Origin: Adiantum capillus-veneris
Taxonomy: Eukaryota; Streptophyta; Polypodiopsida; Polypodiales; Pteridaceae
DNA: 60,000 nt
Reading direction: 5' to 3'
Assembly: GCA_014529385.2 (NCBI GenBank)
Contig: CM043970.1
Span: forward strand, 60,069,523-60,129,522
Of this stretch, positions 12,023-21,735 are shown in pieces. Positions within the stretch are counted from its first letter, which is position 1, and each line of letters opens with the position of its first letter. A program made the position numbers and the translations under genes. The notes beneath the pieces are model-generated. The model saw only the letters and a program-made list of their open reading frames with translations, did not search any database and was not told the DNA's origin.

Positions 12023-12861
12023 AATTCCCTACACTAAGCTCCGTTAAGCACTTTACGCTTTCTTGTGGTGCAATTTCTATCATAGGAAAGGCAGGGAATG
12101 AGTGTGTGTAGTTGTGTGGAGATTTCTGTTTTTTGCGTTTTCTGCGTTTTCTGGTTTGCACTGCACAGCTAGCATTTCTTGCGTTTTTGCATTTTCTGCA
12201 TCTTCTGGTTCTGTCAAGCTTCAATTTCTGCATTTTCTACATCTTCTGTGTTTTTTCAATTTTCTGCATTTCTTGCGTTTTTTCAATTTCTGCACTTTCT
12301 GCATTTTCTGCATTTTCAATTTCTGCATTTTCTGCATTAAAAAAAAAAATTTGCGAAAAAAAAAATAAAATAAATTCAAAAATAAAAAAATTTGTTGAAA
12401 AATAATAATTAAAAAAATTTTCCGAAAGATAGATCGGGATCATTTCCCCAAGCCCAAGCCCAGGCCCATGCCCAGGCCTCAGTTCTCAATCTTATGATAT
12501 ATACTAGACTCACTCTTATATATATACCTTACTCCCTCAAGAGGGAATGAGAGCATGTGGGACAAGTCCTCCACTCTCCTCCCTTCTCTTCCCACTTGCA
12601 CCCTTAGACTTGCTATTTGGAGCCTAGTTCCCTAGCTAGGAAAAGACTGTTTCGGGCTTTTCTGGAGCAAAATAGAACCAAACGGTGGGCTGTAAAGCAC
12701 GGCGCATCCCTCCTAGCGATATGCTCGTTTCGAGCTATCACACGGCCCATTCCACGACACGCTCTAAAAAAACTAGCAAAAAAACAAACAAAAAACACGC
12801 AAAAAACTAGTCACAAGGCCTCCTAGAGCAGCTTTTTGACACCTTAGGGTATCAAAAGCAC
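12023..12861 (+). other. E2 leader with minisatellite and TATA-rich block
   Basis: An untranslated leader. 12118-12345 is a degenerate minisatellite of units like TTTTCTGCATTT. 12335-12420 is A-rich. 12448-12478 carries GCCCAAGCCCAGGCCC repeats followed by a CTTATATATATACC block at about 12515. The last two blocks are conserved in the E3 leader (35413-35485). The conserved CCC-rich plus TATA stretch is more constrained than its surroundings and may be a packaging or promoter signal; that is inference. Confidence 0.6.
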
Positions 12862-13902
12862 ATGCACTTACGCTCTGGGCGGGTGCTAGAACACGAGCAT
12901 ATTGAGGGTGCCTCTGTTCATACGGACACCCATTACCCATCCACGATAGGCTCTAGACCCTCAGCGGGGACACAAGGTAGCACCACCCAAGACCCTAAAA
13001 TAGCCGCTAGTGATTCCTCCTCCGACTCAGAAATCATGGAATCATACCCTACCCAAAACACTGAGAGAGAAGGCCATGCACCTCCCGAAGCTCCACAGCC
13101 TAGTACTAGTATGTTTAGCCATTTCATGGAAACATTAGGTAGAGCTACTCGCTCGGAACCTGATGCAAATGAAGCACACGAAGGGGGTGGGGAAGTGGAC
13201 TCTCCTTTCACATCGCACGTGGACCCCACACCCCCAAAGAGTGTCCATGTGGATATCCTGCCAACTTCTTACCAAGAAGGCCCTGTTGAGCTGCCTCCTT
13301 CAGAAGTTCCCTCTAGAGTACCGTTGGTGACAAGTAAAACCACGGGGAGCAACATTGCTTCTACCTCACAAGAAACCGTTAACACGTCGACTCTAGAAGG
13401 ATTGTTCATTAATGATCATTGGACATACGACCTCCACACTGAGGTGTTGACGGATTTACACTCTGGCCACGCCTACCATGTAGGATGGATAGAGATTGTA
13501 CAATCCACCTCTAGTGCCACGAGCATCGAAGATCAACAGAAAATGATCTGTAATGTTATCCATGGCATTATTCAATCAGAAAGGAAAAACCGAGGGGTAA
13601 ATATACTCTCAACTGGCCCCATGAGATTTCTGGATACGAGCAAGGCTCAACAGCCTACTCTATCACAAATGGAGACTCCTCTAATGAGCCCCATGGACCC
13701 ATCTTACGTCATTTCACCTGGGGTCTCTATGCAATCTGAGCCTCCGAGCGACAACTTTAGCTTCCCTAACTTGGCTCAACCCTCTATTAAGGAAAACACA
13801 GTGCTCACTCCAAGGATAAGCCTGACAGAGAATGTACCGATGACATCTACGGTTAGCGCAGTGCCACTACCTAGTGTCGTAGTACCTAATATGGGGCCTT
13901 GA
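12862..13902 (+). CDS. E2 gag N-terminal part (ends at in-frame TGA)
   Basis: A 346-codon frame starting MHLRSGRVLE at the first ATG after the leader; E3 has the homologous start at 35828. The product is Ser/Thr/Pro-rich and probably disordered in the first 160 residues. A conserved block follows (HWTYDLHTEVLTDLHSGHAYHVG), then a stretch shared with E3 (TGPMRFLD, AQQPTLSQMETP). The terminating TGA at 13900-13902 is in the same frame as the next segment, and E3 is open through this region, so the stop is most simply a C-to-T change in a CGA codon. I regard it as the N-terminal part of the Gag-Pol polyprotein rather than a separate protein. Confidence 0.8.
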   Translation: MHLRSGRVLEHEHIEGASVHTDTHYPSTIGSRPSAGTQGSTTQDPKIAASDSSSDSEIMESYPTQNTEREGHAPPEAPQPSTSMFSHFMETLGRATRSEPDANEAHEGGGEVDSPFTSHVDPTPPKSVHVDILPTSYQEGPVELPPSEVPSRVPLVTSKTTGSNIASTSQETVNTSTLEGLFINDHWTYDLHTEVLTDLHSGHAYHVGWIEIVQSTSSATSIEDQQKMICNVIHGIIQSERKNRGVNILSTGPMRFLDTSKAQQPTLSQMETPLMSPMDPSYVISPGVSMQSEPPSDNFSFPNLAQPSIKENTVLTPRISLTENVPMTSTVSAVPLPSVVVPNMGP

Positions 13903-16900
13903 CCGTATGTGCCTCTAGCCCCTTATGCACACATGGCCCCCACACCTCCAATTGTACCACTTGTTTATGCTCCTCGAGTGCCGCTCCCTAGCCCTTATCC
14001 GAGTGGACCTATGCCCGGTTATGTTCCATATCCTGCATCATCCACACATATGCCAAGACCAGTACCCATCCCTCTCCCACATATGATTCCAAGAGTACCT
14101 CCACCGGCCCTGCCTCCTCACATAGGTGACTTAGCAACGTTTGCTCAAACCATAGGTCGATCTATCGCGGAAAATATGCGTCATGCATCTGATAGAGAGC
14201 CTAGAAGTAAGGCAGTACAAATTTCCAAACTCACGCAAAAATTCAATGGGGACGAAGATGCTAGAAAACACATTGAAGTGTTTGAACAAGTATGTGATTC
14301 CTTAGGGGAACGCAACGAACTACATAAGTGCAATGCCTTAAGCTTGACATTAAGTGGGAAGGCTGGAGATTGGTATAGAACCCTAAGGGTGGACGAGAAA
14401 ACAATCTACCCTACCCTTCGAAGGTTGTTTCTAAAGGAGTACATACGAGAAGGTGTGCTTTGGGGTGTAGCATCTCAGCTACAGAAGGCCGAACGTAAGG
14501 AAGGAGAGTCAGTAAGGGACTTCATTAGTCGTCTAAAGCACTTAAACTCTCGCTGCCCTGTAAATGAGCACTTCAACAATAACCAACTGCTTGATCGATT
14601 CATTCGAGGGTTGAGGAATGAAGGAATCTATAATGGACTAGTGATTAGAGGTATCACAACCTGGGAAGATGTCACTGCCAATGCAATCCAATTAGAGGAC
14701 AACTTGATGATAGCAGGCATGAGGGTGTCTACTGACACGAGATCCACTAGCTCACAAGCCATTGAGTATGAACCCATGACAGCAAAGCCCATTGCCAATG
14801 AGCCAAAGGTATTTGAGACATTCTTGACAGACCTCACCAAGGCAATCCAAGAGTCTCTTAAGGATAATCGACCCCCTCAAAATAGTCACATGTATCCAAG
14901 AAGGGAGCAACAATGGTGTTCCATTTGCTTAGGTCCACATAGCACTAGTGAGTGCCCTACGTTTAGAGTAAAATTTAATGGAACTTGCAACGCATGTGGT
15001 AGGTATGGTCACCAAGCTAAGGATTGTTTAATGATCAAACGTATGATGGCAAATAGACCACCTGTAGCCTGGACGGATGCGCCTCGAGCTCCTGTATTGA
15101 TGCCTACTCCACCTGTTGAGCAACTACCGCAACACATGGTCCCTAGATCTCAAAATGTTGTACAAGCTACACCGCTACCACCTCCTGTGCTGGGACCGCA
15201 GCCCCCACATCCAAGAGTCGCCCCTATGAACCAAGTGGGTTACAAGCCATCAAATGCTTATGCAGATGGCTGTGAGGAGGAAATAGACACTAGTATTGCC
15301 TACGGACTTGATACATTGGAAGAGTGTCCTATATACTACATGGAAGATTGTTGGGGGCAAGTCAAGCCGGTTTATCAAGCTGCTGCTCTCGCATCCAGAG
15401 GTCAAAATATCAACACCCAGGCTAGGAGGCCACCTCTTCAATGCTACGAGTGTGGTGGACCACATCGAGCAGCGGAGTGCCCTATTAGGCTGCAAAAGAA
15501 TGCTGCACAGATGCAAATGAATCAAGGGAGCACGTCTGCAATGCCAATACTCACATGTAATCGTTGTGGCATAGATCACTTGATTGCCCAATGCCCCTAT
15601 AACCCAAATGCGCCTAAAATCACACCCCTAAATTTGGTCGAAATTGCTAGTGTGACATCGCCAATACCACCTGTCGCACCCGCTAATGCAATTACACGGT
15701 CCATGCTTCAAGGGCCAGGCCATATCCTCGAAGAGAGAGATACCGCGTCAGTTATCCAAGCAAAGAAAAAGAAGACACGAAGGAAGAGGTCACAGAATAC
15801 GGGAAATTCAAAGCCAAGTTCCAAAACAAACATAGGAACAGGAGATGACCCCGTGTATATGAATGACCTAGAGGATGATTCAGATTCAATCAAGACAATG
15901 GAGACTAGAACCAATACCACAAAGGGAAAGACCGACAAAGAAAACCGTAACATGGAACCAAATGAAAACCGAATAAGAGAAAACCATAAAGAGCCTCTGA
16001 AAACACCACAAGTGTTTCCAAATCCAATCCAAGACCCCCAAGATAAACTGCAAGGGCAAAAAGGGAAGAATCGTAAAAAGAAGATTGGGACGTACCCAAA
16101 CCCAGTAGACGAGATTGAGCAGGTGAAACATCTAAGAGGTTTAGTGGAGGAGACTCAAGGGGAACTAGAACCAGAACCCATGCATGTCAAAATTCATGAC
16201 ACAGTGTTTCCCACGCAAGTTCATCCACCCCACATGAACCATAGACCGTTAGCCATATCTAGTATCATCCAAGAAGGGAGTGAGGACGGGACATCAGAAA
16301 GTGAGCATACACCTTTCTTGTTGGAAAGGATGTTTAACGAAGGAATACCTGATCCCATTGAGGACTATGAGATTCCATCCTCACCAGTTCCTAGTCAAGG
16401 ACCTACACCCTGCAAAATGCCAATGAATGTTGCCAAACTAGTGGACTTCATGTCTTCTGAGGTCCGAACCACGATCATAGCAAAGCTGTATGGAGATCCT
16501 GAGTTATTCCTTGCACTTCGAGCATTCCTTAATGGAGAGCTACGAACGGGATTACCGCAGTTTGCGCAACCAAATAGGCCTGACTCGATTATGATTGATG
16601 AGGAAAATCATGTGCAATCACTTGACTTAGATGGACACGAGTCTGTGATCGAGGTACCCATTAACGAATTAGGGCAGTATTTTGAAGGCGACGAGTCTAA
16701 TGCGACCCTACCCATCACTACCAAGGGATTAACTATAAAGGGAATTCTTGATGGTGGTGCGGGAGTTAGCATCGTTACAAAAGATTGTTGGGAATCCATG
16801 GGAAAACCCCGCCTCCGTGTTACTAACATTATGGTAAAGATGGCAAATGGTACCATAGCCAAACCTATGGGGATGCTCAAGGATCTTAAGATCAAAGTTC

Positions 16901-19668
16901 TAGGACACAAGGTACGACATACGTTCATTGTAATGGATTTCTCTAAACACCTTATGTCATATGAAATGATTTTAGGACGACCATTCATGAGGGAAGCACA
17001 AATGGTTCATGATTGGTCTAAAAATCATGTCTATTTGCAATTCCAAGACTCTGTCCTTAGAGTGGATTTGGTGACTGGTAAGGTACACCCCTTAGGGAGT
17101 AAAACCATTATTGATCATTGCTCTGACACCACAGTTCACTCGGCCCCACTACAATATTGTTACACTTGTAAGAAGGATACAGACATTGGCCAAGATTCTC
17201 CTTACATGGATGTGTTACCGGGTATGACGGAATCAGACAACGTAGACTGGGTACACCTAGCTGCAACCATAGATACCTGGGGAAATAGAGGAACCACTTG
17301 GGTCACACCAGAGGGGGAAGAGGTACCACAAATTGCACCTCTGAACATGATAAGTGCCATACATGCATCTTCTAAGGGCAAGGCAATTGTGGACCAATCT
17401 GACAGTGACACCGATAGCTCAATAGAAGACTTTAACCAACACGACTCAGACACTGACTTCCAGAGTGAAACGGATTCGGAATCTCATGAATTAAAGAGTG
17501 GAGCAAGTTCAGAGTCAAAACATTTGGAAGGACCGAGCACATCAACCCATGATAGCTCCTCCGAGAGTGAAGAGGACACCAACGAGGACTCCTTTAGTGA
17601 GCCAGATCTAAATGCAAATCAAAAGCAGGTCTCAAATAAGAAAAAGAAAAACCTTAAGAGGCGTCGATATCGAGCCAATGTACGTGCTAGGATAAAAAAG
17701 AAGAGATCCTCAGCAGAATGGCTCAGTTATATAGGAGCATGTGATGCTCATCGAAAATTGGTAGACAATTGGGGTGAATATCTCCAAAATGTTATGTGGT
17801 GTAGACCACGACCCCATGACATAGCCCAATTAGAGATCATAGACAAGCCAAAGTTGAGCCGCACTGCAAGGAGGCGTCAAAACCAAGAGTTAGCTCGACA
17901 ACACAAGAAAGCAGAAATGGAAGCACAAACCAAAGCACAACCAGAATCCACAGACTTGCATCCTGCACCAGAACATTTCAAATCTTACACCACAGGGGAA
18001 GCAAAGGTTGTGTACACAAAAGCCCAAAGAATACCTATCGATGGGAATAATGGAATCTATGATGTTCCGGCAATAGTTAAAGAAATAGAATTAGCCGACC
18101 CCGGTGAAGAATCAAAACCTGTTTTTATTGCCCAAGACCTCACAGAAGTTGAAGAGGCAGTCCTCAAAGAGCTTCTCAAGGAATTCAAGGACATATTCGC
18201 TTGGACATACCATGATATGAAAGGTGTTCCACCTTCTGTGGTCCAACATACAATCCCTATGATTAGCACTGTGAAGCCCGTACAACAAAGACCCTACCCG
18301 ATGAATCCTAAGTACGCAAAGATCATTCAAGAAGAACTAGAAAAGCTTATCAAATGTGGGTTCATATATCCTATTGAACACTCTGAATGGGTGTCTCCAA
18401 TAGTTATCGTGCCAAAAAAGAATGGGAAACTCAGGGTGTGCGTGGACCTCAAAAAAGTTAATGCAGCTACCAGAAGAGACCATTACCCCCTACCATATTC
18501 CGAACATGTACTCGAAAGAGTTGCAGGCAAGGAAGCTTATAGCTTTCTAGATGGGTACTCAGGCTACAACCAAATCACGATAGCGCTAGAGGACCAAGCT
18601 AAAACTGCCTTCATCACAGAATTTGGCGTGTTTGCATTTCGTGTGATGGCTTTTGGCTTAACAAATGCCCCTGCTACATTCCAACGATTAATAAACACTG
18701 CTTTTAAAGAATATTTGAGAGAGTTTTGTGAAGCTTTCTTAGACGACCTTTGTGTTTACTCTTCTTGGAAAGAACATCTATCATGTTTGCGGAAGGTGTT
18801 TGAAAAGTGTAGGTTATATCGTATCTCATTGAACCCGTTCAAATGCCAATTTTGGGTCAAGCATGGAGTTATTTTAGGGCATATAGTATCCAAGAATGGT
18901 ATCTCAACCGATGAGAGCAAAATTAAAGTGATTCTAGAGTTACCACCACCAACCAATTACAAGGGAGTTCAAAGGTTCATGGGACACGTGGGTTATTATC
19001 GACGGTTTATTTTATTTTTCGCTGAGATAGCACGTCCTTTGTACAAGCTTCTCATTGAATTTAAATGGACTGAAGAGTGTGACCAGGCCTATGAACAATT
19101 GAAGAAAACACTAGCAAGTGCTCCGATTTTAAGGACACCTAACTGGGATGTCATTTTCCATGTGCATATTGATGCATCAAACTTTGCTATTGGGTGTGTT
19201 CTCACTCAACCAGGAGAACATAAATTGGACTATCCCATTAGCTTTGCAAGCCGTCAATTGAACAATGCTGAAAGGAACTACACCACTACAGAGCGAGAAG
19301 GTTTGGCAATGGTTTATGCAGTAAAGAAATTTTGCTACTACCTTCTGGCAAACAAGTTTGTATTTTATGTGGATCATCAAGCGTTGCTGTATCTGGTAAA
19401 CAAGCCATGCTCCACAGGAAGAATCACACGATGGTTGTTAATTCTTCTGGAGTTTGATTTCACGATTGTAGTGAGACCCGGTAAAAGGCACGTCATGGCT
19501 GATCATTTGTCTCGCATACCCAATGGTGAAGCCCCTACAGGAGTTGATGATGAATTACCCGATACTTCCCTATTCATAGTTGAGACTATGCCTGAATGGA
19601 GTGAGAACATTGTTAACTTTTTAGTTAATGGTTTTCCACCCAAGGAACTTCGTAAGGATATCGCTTGA
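13903..19668 (+). CDS. E2 gag-protease-RT-RNase H segment
   Basis: A 1,920-codon segment in the same frame as its neighbours. Domains in order: Pro-rich region; retrotransposon gag core (about 14130-14700, LTQKFNGDEDARKHIEVFEQ, LNSRCPVNEHFNNNQLLDRF); four zinc knuckles (14917, 14986, 15442, 15556); a basic, charged linker; a retropepsin-like domain with DGG at 16750-16758 and LGRPF at about 16972; an acidic spacer (17380-17620); a lysine/arginine patch (17635-17700). RT follows from about 18280 (RVCVDLKKVNAATRRDHYPLP; FGLTNAPATFQR; catalytic FLDD at 18736-18747). RNase H runs about 19150-19530 (HIDASNFAIG, TTEREGLAMVYAVKKF, VMADHLSRIP). It ends in TGA at 19666-19668, where E3 has CGA. Apart from that stop the enzymes look intact. 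Confidence 0.92.
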   Translation, partial: PYVPLAPYAHMAPTPPIVPLVYAPRVPLPSPYPSGPMPGYVPYPASSTHMPRPVPIPLPHMIPRVPPPALPPHIGDLATFAQTIGRSIAENMRHASDREPRSKAVQISKLTQKFNGDEDARKHIEVFEQVCDSLGERNELHKCNALSLTLSGKAGDWYRTLRVDEKTIYPTLRRLFLKEYIREGVLWGVASQLQKAERKEGESVRDFISRLKHLNSRCPVNEHFNNNQLLDRFIRGLRNEGIYNGLVIRGITTWEDVTANAIQLEDNLMIAGMRVSTDTRSTSSQAIEYEPMTAKPIANEPKVFETFLTDLTKAIQESLKDNRPPQNSHMYPRREQQWCSICLGPHSTSECPTFRVKFNGTCNACGRYGHQAKDCLMIKRMMANRPPVAWTDAPRAPVLMPTPPVEQLPQHMVPRSQNVVQATPLPPPVLGPQPPHPRVAPMNQVGYKPSNAYADGCEEEIDTSIAYGLDTLEECPIYYMEDCWGQVKPVYQAAALASRGQNINTQARRPPLQCYECGGPHRAAECPIRLQKNAAQMQMNQGSTSAMPILTCNRCGIDHLIAQCPYNPNAPKITPLNLVEIASVTSPIPPVAPANAITRSMLQGPGHILEERDTASVIQAKKKKTRRKRSQNTGNSKPSSKTNIGTGDDPVYMNDLEDDSDSIKTMETRTNTTKGKTDKENRNMEPNENRIRENHKEPLKTPQVFPNPIQDPQDKLQGQKGKNRKKKIGTYPNPVDEIEQVKHLRGLVEETQGELEPEPMHVKIHDTVFPTQVHPPHMNHRPLAISSIIQEGSEDGTSESEHTPFLLERMFNEGIPDPIEDYEIPSSPVPSQGPTPCKMPMNVAKLVDFMSSEVRTTIIAKLYGDPELFLALRAFLNGELRTGLPQFAQPNRPDSIMIDEENHVQSLDLDGHESVIEVPINELGQYFEGDESNATLPITTKGLTIKGILDGGAGVSIVTKDCWESMGKPRLRVTNIMVKMANGTIAKPMGMLKDLKIKVLGHKVRHTFIVMDFSKHLMSYEMILGRPFMREAQMVHDWSKNHVYLQFQDSVLRVDLVTGKVHPLGSKTIIDHCSDTTVHSAPLQYCYTCKKDTDIGQDSPYMDVLPGMTESDNVDWVHLAATIDTWGNRGTTWVTPEGEEVPQIAPLNMISAIHASSKGKAIVDQSDSDTDSSIEDFNQHDSDTDFQSETDSESHELKSGASSESKHLEGPSTSTHDSSSESEEDTNEDSFSEPDLNANQKQVSNKKKKNLKRRRYRANVRARIKKKRSSAEWLSYIGACDAHRKLVDNWGEYLQNVMWCRPRPHDIAQLEIIDKPKLSRTARRRQNQELARQHKKAEMEAQTKAQPESTDLHPAPEHFKSYTTGEAKVVYTKAQRIPIDGNNGIYDVPAIVKEIELADPGEESKPVFIAQDLTEVEEAVLKELLKEFKDIFAWTYHDMKGVPPSVVQHTIPMISTVKPVQQRPYPMNPKYAKIIQEELEKLIKCGFIYPIEHSEWVSPIVIVPKKNGKLRVCVDLKKVNAATRRDHYPLPYSEHVLERVAGKEAYSFLDGYSGYNQITIALEDQAKTAFITEFGVFAFRVMAFGLTNAPATFQRLINTAFKEYLREFCEAFLDDLCVYSSWKEHLSCLRKVFEKCRLYRISLNPFKCQFWVKHGVILGHIVSKNGISTDESKIKVILELPPPTNYKGVQRFMGHVGYYRRFILFFAEIARPLYKLLIEFKWTEECDQAYEQLKKTLASAPILRTPNWDVIFHVHIDASNFAIGCVLTQPGEHKLDYPISFASRQLNNAERNYTTTEREGLAMVYAVKKFCYYLLANKFVFYVDHQALLYLVNKPCSTGRITRWLLILLEFDFTIVVRPGKRHVMADHLSRIPNGEAPTGVDDELPDTSLFIVETMPEWSENIVNFLVNGFPPKELRKDIA
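14917..15594 (+). other. Four zinc knuckles in E2 gag
   Basis: Two closely spaced knuckles are CSICLGPHSTSEC (14917) and CNACGRYGHQAKDC (14986). Two more follow about 150 residues later: CYECGGPHRAAEC (15442) and CNRCGIDHLIAQC (15556). Three have CX2CX3HX4C and one the standard CX2CX4HX4C spacing. Plant gypsy Gag usually has one or two. E3 keeps all four positions (42091, 42160, 42619, 42732) with some Cys lost. Confidence 0.85.
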
Positions 19669-21735
19669 AGGCTAGTAAAAGAATGTGAACCCTATTGTTT
19701 GATTGCTGGACCTCTGTATAGATTAGGCAAGGACGATATTCTTAGGCGTTGTGCCCGTGAGGATGAATATTTGTATATCTTGCAAGAAGCACATATGGGC
19801 ATAGCAGGAGGACATTTTTCAGGAGACCTGACTGCTAGAAAGGTGCTGCAATCAGGCTATTGGTGGCCAACCTTATTTAAGGATGCATCACTTTTTACAA
19901 AAGGGTGTGATGAGTGCCAACGTTACAAGACCACACAGCGCAAAGACAGAATGCCCTTACATCCTATTAAAGTAACCCAACCATTTGAAAAATGGGGCTT
20001 AGACTTTGTAGGTCCAATTAGTCCCGCAGCTCGCAACACTCAATCTCGATATATTCTAGTTGCTACGGACTATGTAACAAAGTGGGTTGAAGCTAAGGCT
20101 TCACAAAAAGCTGACGCGAGGACAACAGCTAAGTTTCTTTTTGAGAACATTATCACAAGATTTGGTTGCCCTTTTGAAATTGTTAGTGATAATGGTACCC
20201 ATTTTATAAATGAGGTAATAAGAGAGCTTACCACGACCTTTATGATATCCCACCATAAGTCTACACCTTATTACCCGCAAGCTAATGGACAAGCCGAGAG
20301 CACCAACAAGACTCTAATATCTATTTTAACCAAGACGGTAGAAGCTCATCGCACTGATTGGGATTTGAAGTTGACATCTGCTCTATGGGCTTATCGTACT
20401 GCTTATAAAGTGGCTATTAATTGTACGCCATTCAAAATGGTATACGGCCAAGAAGCGGTTATGCCTTGGGAGTTTGTCATTCCTAGTCTTAGGGTAGCTT
20501 CGCAAGAAGGATGGAATGGTAACCCCTTAACCGAGCGTTTGTATATCTTAGAAAAACTAGACGAAGAGAGACAGTTGGCTGTGCAAAATGCTCTTGTGGA
20601 AAAGGATAGGAGAAAGAAGTGGTTTGATCGCCATGTGAAGGACAAGGACATCAAAGTTGGTGATAAAGTCCTTATGTATGGAGTACGTAAGGAGAGGAAA
20701 AAGTTGAAATATGCTGGTAAAGGACCATATAGAGTATGTGAAATTACCTCACAAGGTACCCTTCGTGTGGAAACTCTTGATGGAGTTGAAACCATTGGAT
20801 TCCTCAATGGAAGTAAATTCAAAAGATATTATGATCCTTTAAGCCAAGAAGAACTACGGGCCATTCATCAAAAGAAGGCCGCCAAAGCACAAATCGAGTT
20901 AAACAAGATACAAGCTCAAGCTGAGGCTAAGGAGCGACAACAACGTATAAGACAAAAACGAGAGACTAACCTTGGAGTCACAAATGCATTCCACGTGGAA
21001 ATCGAAGAGGATGGGTTGGACTCTGACACACCTCTACGATACCCTATTGAGTTAAATAGTGCCTATGGAAAAGTGCTATATAACGCCTTATTGGACACGG
21101 GTGCTAAATATAATCTACTATCTTATGGGGTGTGGTGTCAGTTAGGGAAGCCACCTCTATCTGAGAGTATTATCCAAGTCAAGGGTGTCAACAAGAAAAA
21201 AACTACGGTTTTTGGAATCTGGCACACTTCTGTCAGTTATGACAATGGAATTGTAGCTCAAGACTTTTTGGTCATGCCTACTGGAACTATGGAGGGTAAT
21301 ATAAACCTAGGCCGCACGTGGATGATAGCCACCAAATGCACTATTGATTCGGAGACTGGGGGTGTTACAACGCAAAAACCAACTCTTAGCCCTACCACTC
21401 AAGCCATAGTCCCTGAGATATTGCCTAAGGAAATAAAACCCAAGACATTGCATGTCCAGGAGGTTGAACCATACGTCCCCATAGCCCAACTCTCTAGAGC
21501 TTCAACTGATGTAGTTGAAAGGAAGCTTGAGACACACAAGAACCATCCTAATGTAACAAAGAAAACATACAAGTGGGTCCCTAAAGCCTCTGTAGTGAGC
21601 ATGGTTGATGCAAAAAAATGGGAACCTAGTAAGAACCGTCCCACTCACTCCAAGAAATGTAAAGAAACGTTGCGTTGGATTCCTAAACGACTATTGGAAG
21701 CCCAAGGATACTATGAAGGAAATGATCAAATCTAG
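19669..21735 (+). CDS. E2 integrase plus second retropepsin-like domain
   Basis: Continues the same frame after the TGA. Integrase: zinc-binding His at 19792 and 19813, Cys at 19906 and 19915. The catalytic triad is Asp 20002 (GLDFVGP), Asp 20188 (VSDNGTHF) and Glu 20296 (QAESTNK), with 35 residues between the last two as in DD35E enzymes. A C-terminal GPYRVCEI motif lies near 20718. A charged, Gln/Ala-rich helix follows (20880-20960). Then a domain of about 110 residues begins with a strand and ALLDTGAKYNLLSYGVW (D-T-G at 21094-21102) and ends with NINLGRTWM at 21301-21324, the layout of a retropepsin monomer. After it come WVPK and WIPK motifs. It ends at TAG 21733-21735, where E3 reads through. 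A protease-like domain after integrase is not standard for Ty3/gypsy. Confidence 0.9.
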   Translation, partial: RLVKECEPYCLIAGPLYRLGKDDILRRCAREDEYLYILQEAHMGIAGGHFSGDLTARKVLQSGYWWPTLFKDASLFTKGCDECQRYKTTQRKDRMPLHPIKVTQPFEKWGLDFVGPISPAARNTQSRYILVATDYVTKWVEAKASQKADARTTAKFLFENIITRFGCPFEIVSDNGTHFINEVIRELTTTFMISHHKSTPYYPQANGQAESTNKTLISILTKTVEAHRTDWDLKLTSALWAYRTAYKVAINCTPFKMVYGQEAVMPWEFVIPSLRVASQEGWNGNPLTERLYILEKLDEERQLAVQNALVEKDRRKKWFDRHVKDKDIKVGDKVLMYGVRKERKKLKYAGKGPYRVCEITSQGTLRVETLDGVETIGFLNGSKFKRYYDPLSQEELRAIHQKKAAKAQIELNKIQAQAEAKERQQRIRQKRETNLGVTNAFHVEIEEDGLDSDTPLRYPIELNSAYGKVLYNALLDTGAKYNLLSYGVWCQLGKPPLSESIIQVKGVNKKKTTVFGIWHTSVSYDNGIVAQDFLVMPTGTMEGNINLGRTWMIATKCTIDSETGGVTTQKPTLSPTTQAIVPEILPKEIKPKTLHVQEVEPYVPIAQLSRASTDVVERKLETHKNHPNVTKKTYKWVPKASVVSMVDAKKWEPSKNRPTHSKKCKETLRWIPKRLLEAQGYYEGNDQI
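21010..21330 (+). other. Second retropepsin-like domain (PR2) of E2
   Basis: Seen: a hydrophobic strand leading into L-L-D-T-G-A, a short turn (KYNLLS), GVWCQLG, a V-K-G-V-N strand, FGIWHT in the place of a flap, QDFLVMP, and a closing L-G-R-T-W-M like the (I/L)-(L/I)-G-R/x-x-(W/F)-(L/M) end of retropepsins. E3 has the same domain (47820-48140), with D-T-G at 47900-47908. The upstream protease of the same polyprotein has the weaker D-G-G. Whether PR2 is the working enzyme, or a domain used for binding, is open. Confidence 0.75.

Noticed and set aside
11633-12233. Long minus-strand frames (up to 193 codons) in the E2 5' LTR, also at 24366-24809 and on the plus strand at 24653-25178
   Set aside because: They are the same LTR sequence read through GC-rich and CT/CA repeat tracts; they differ only by LTR orientation and have no domain.
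12339-12420. Poly(A) tail of a retrocopy
   Set aside because: The A-rich stretch lies inside the E2 leader next to a TTTTCTGC minisatellite and has no retrocopy attached.
13900-19668. TGA codons as programmed readthrough or selenocysteine sites
   Set aside because: E3 has CGA or open sequence at these places, no structured readthrough context is obvious, and CpG-to-TpG decay is simpler.
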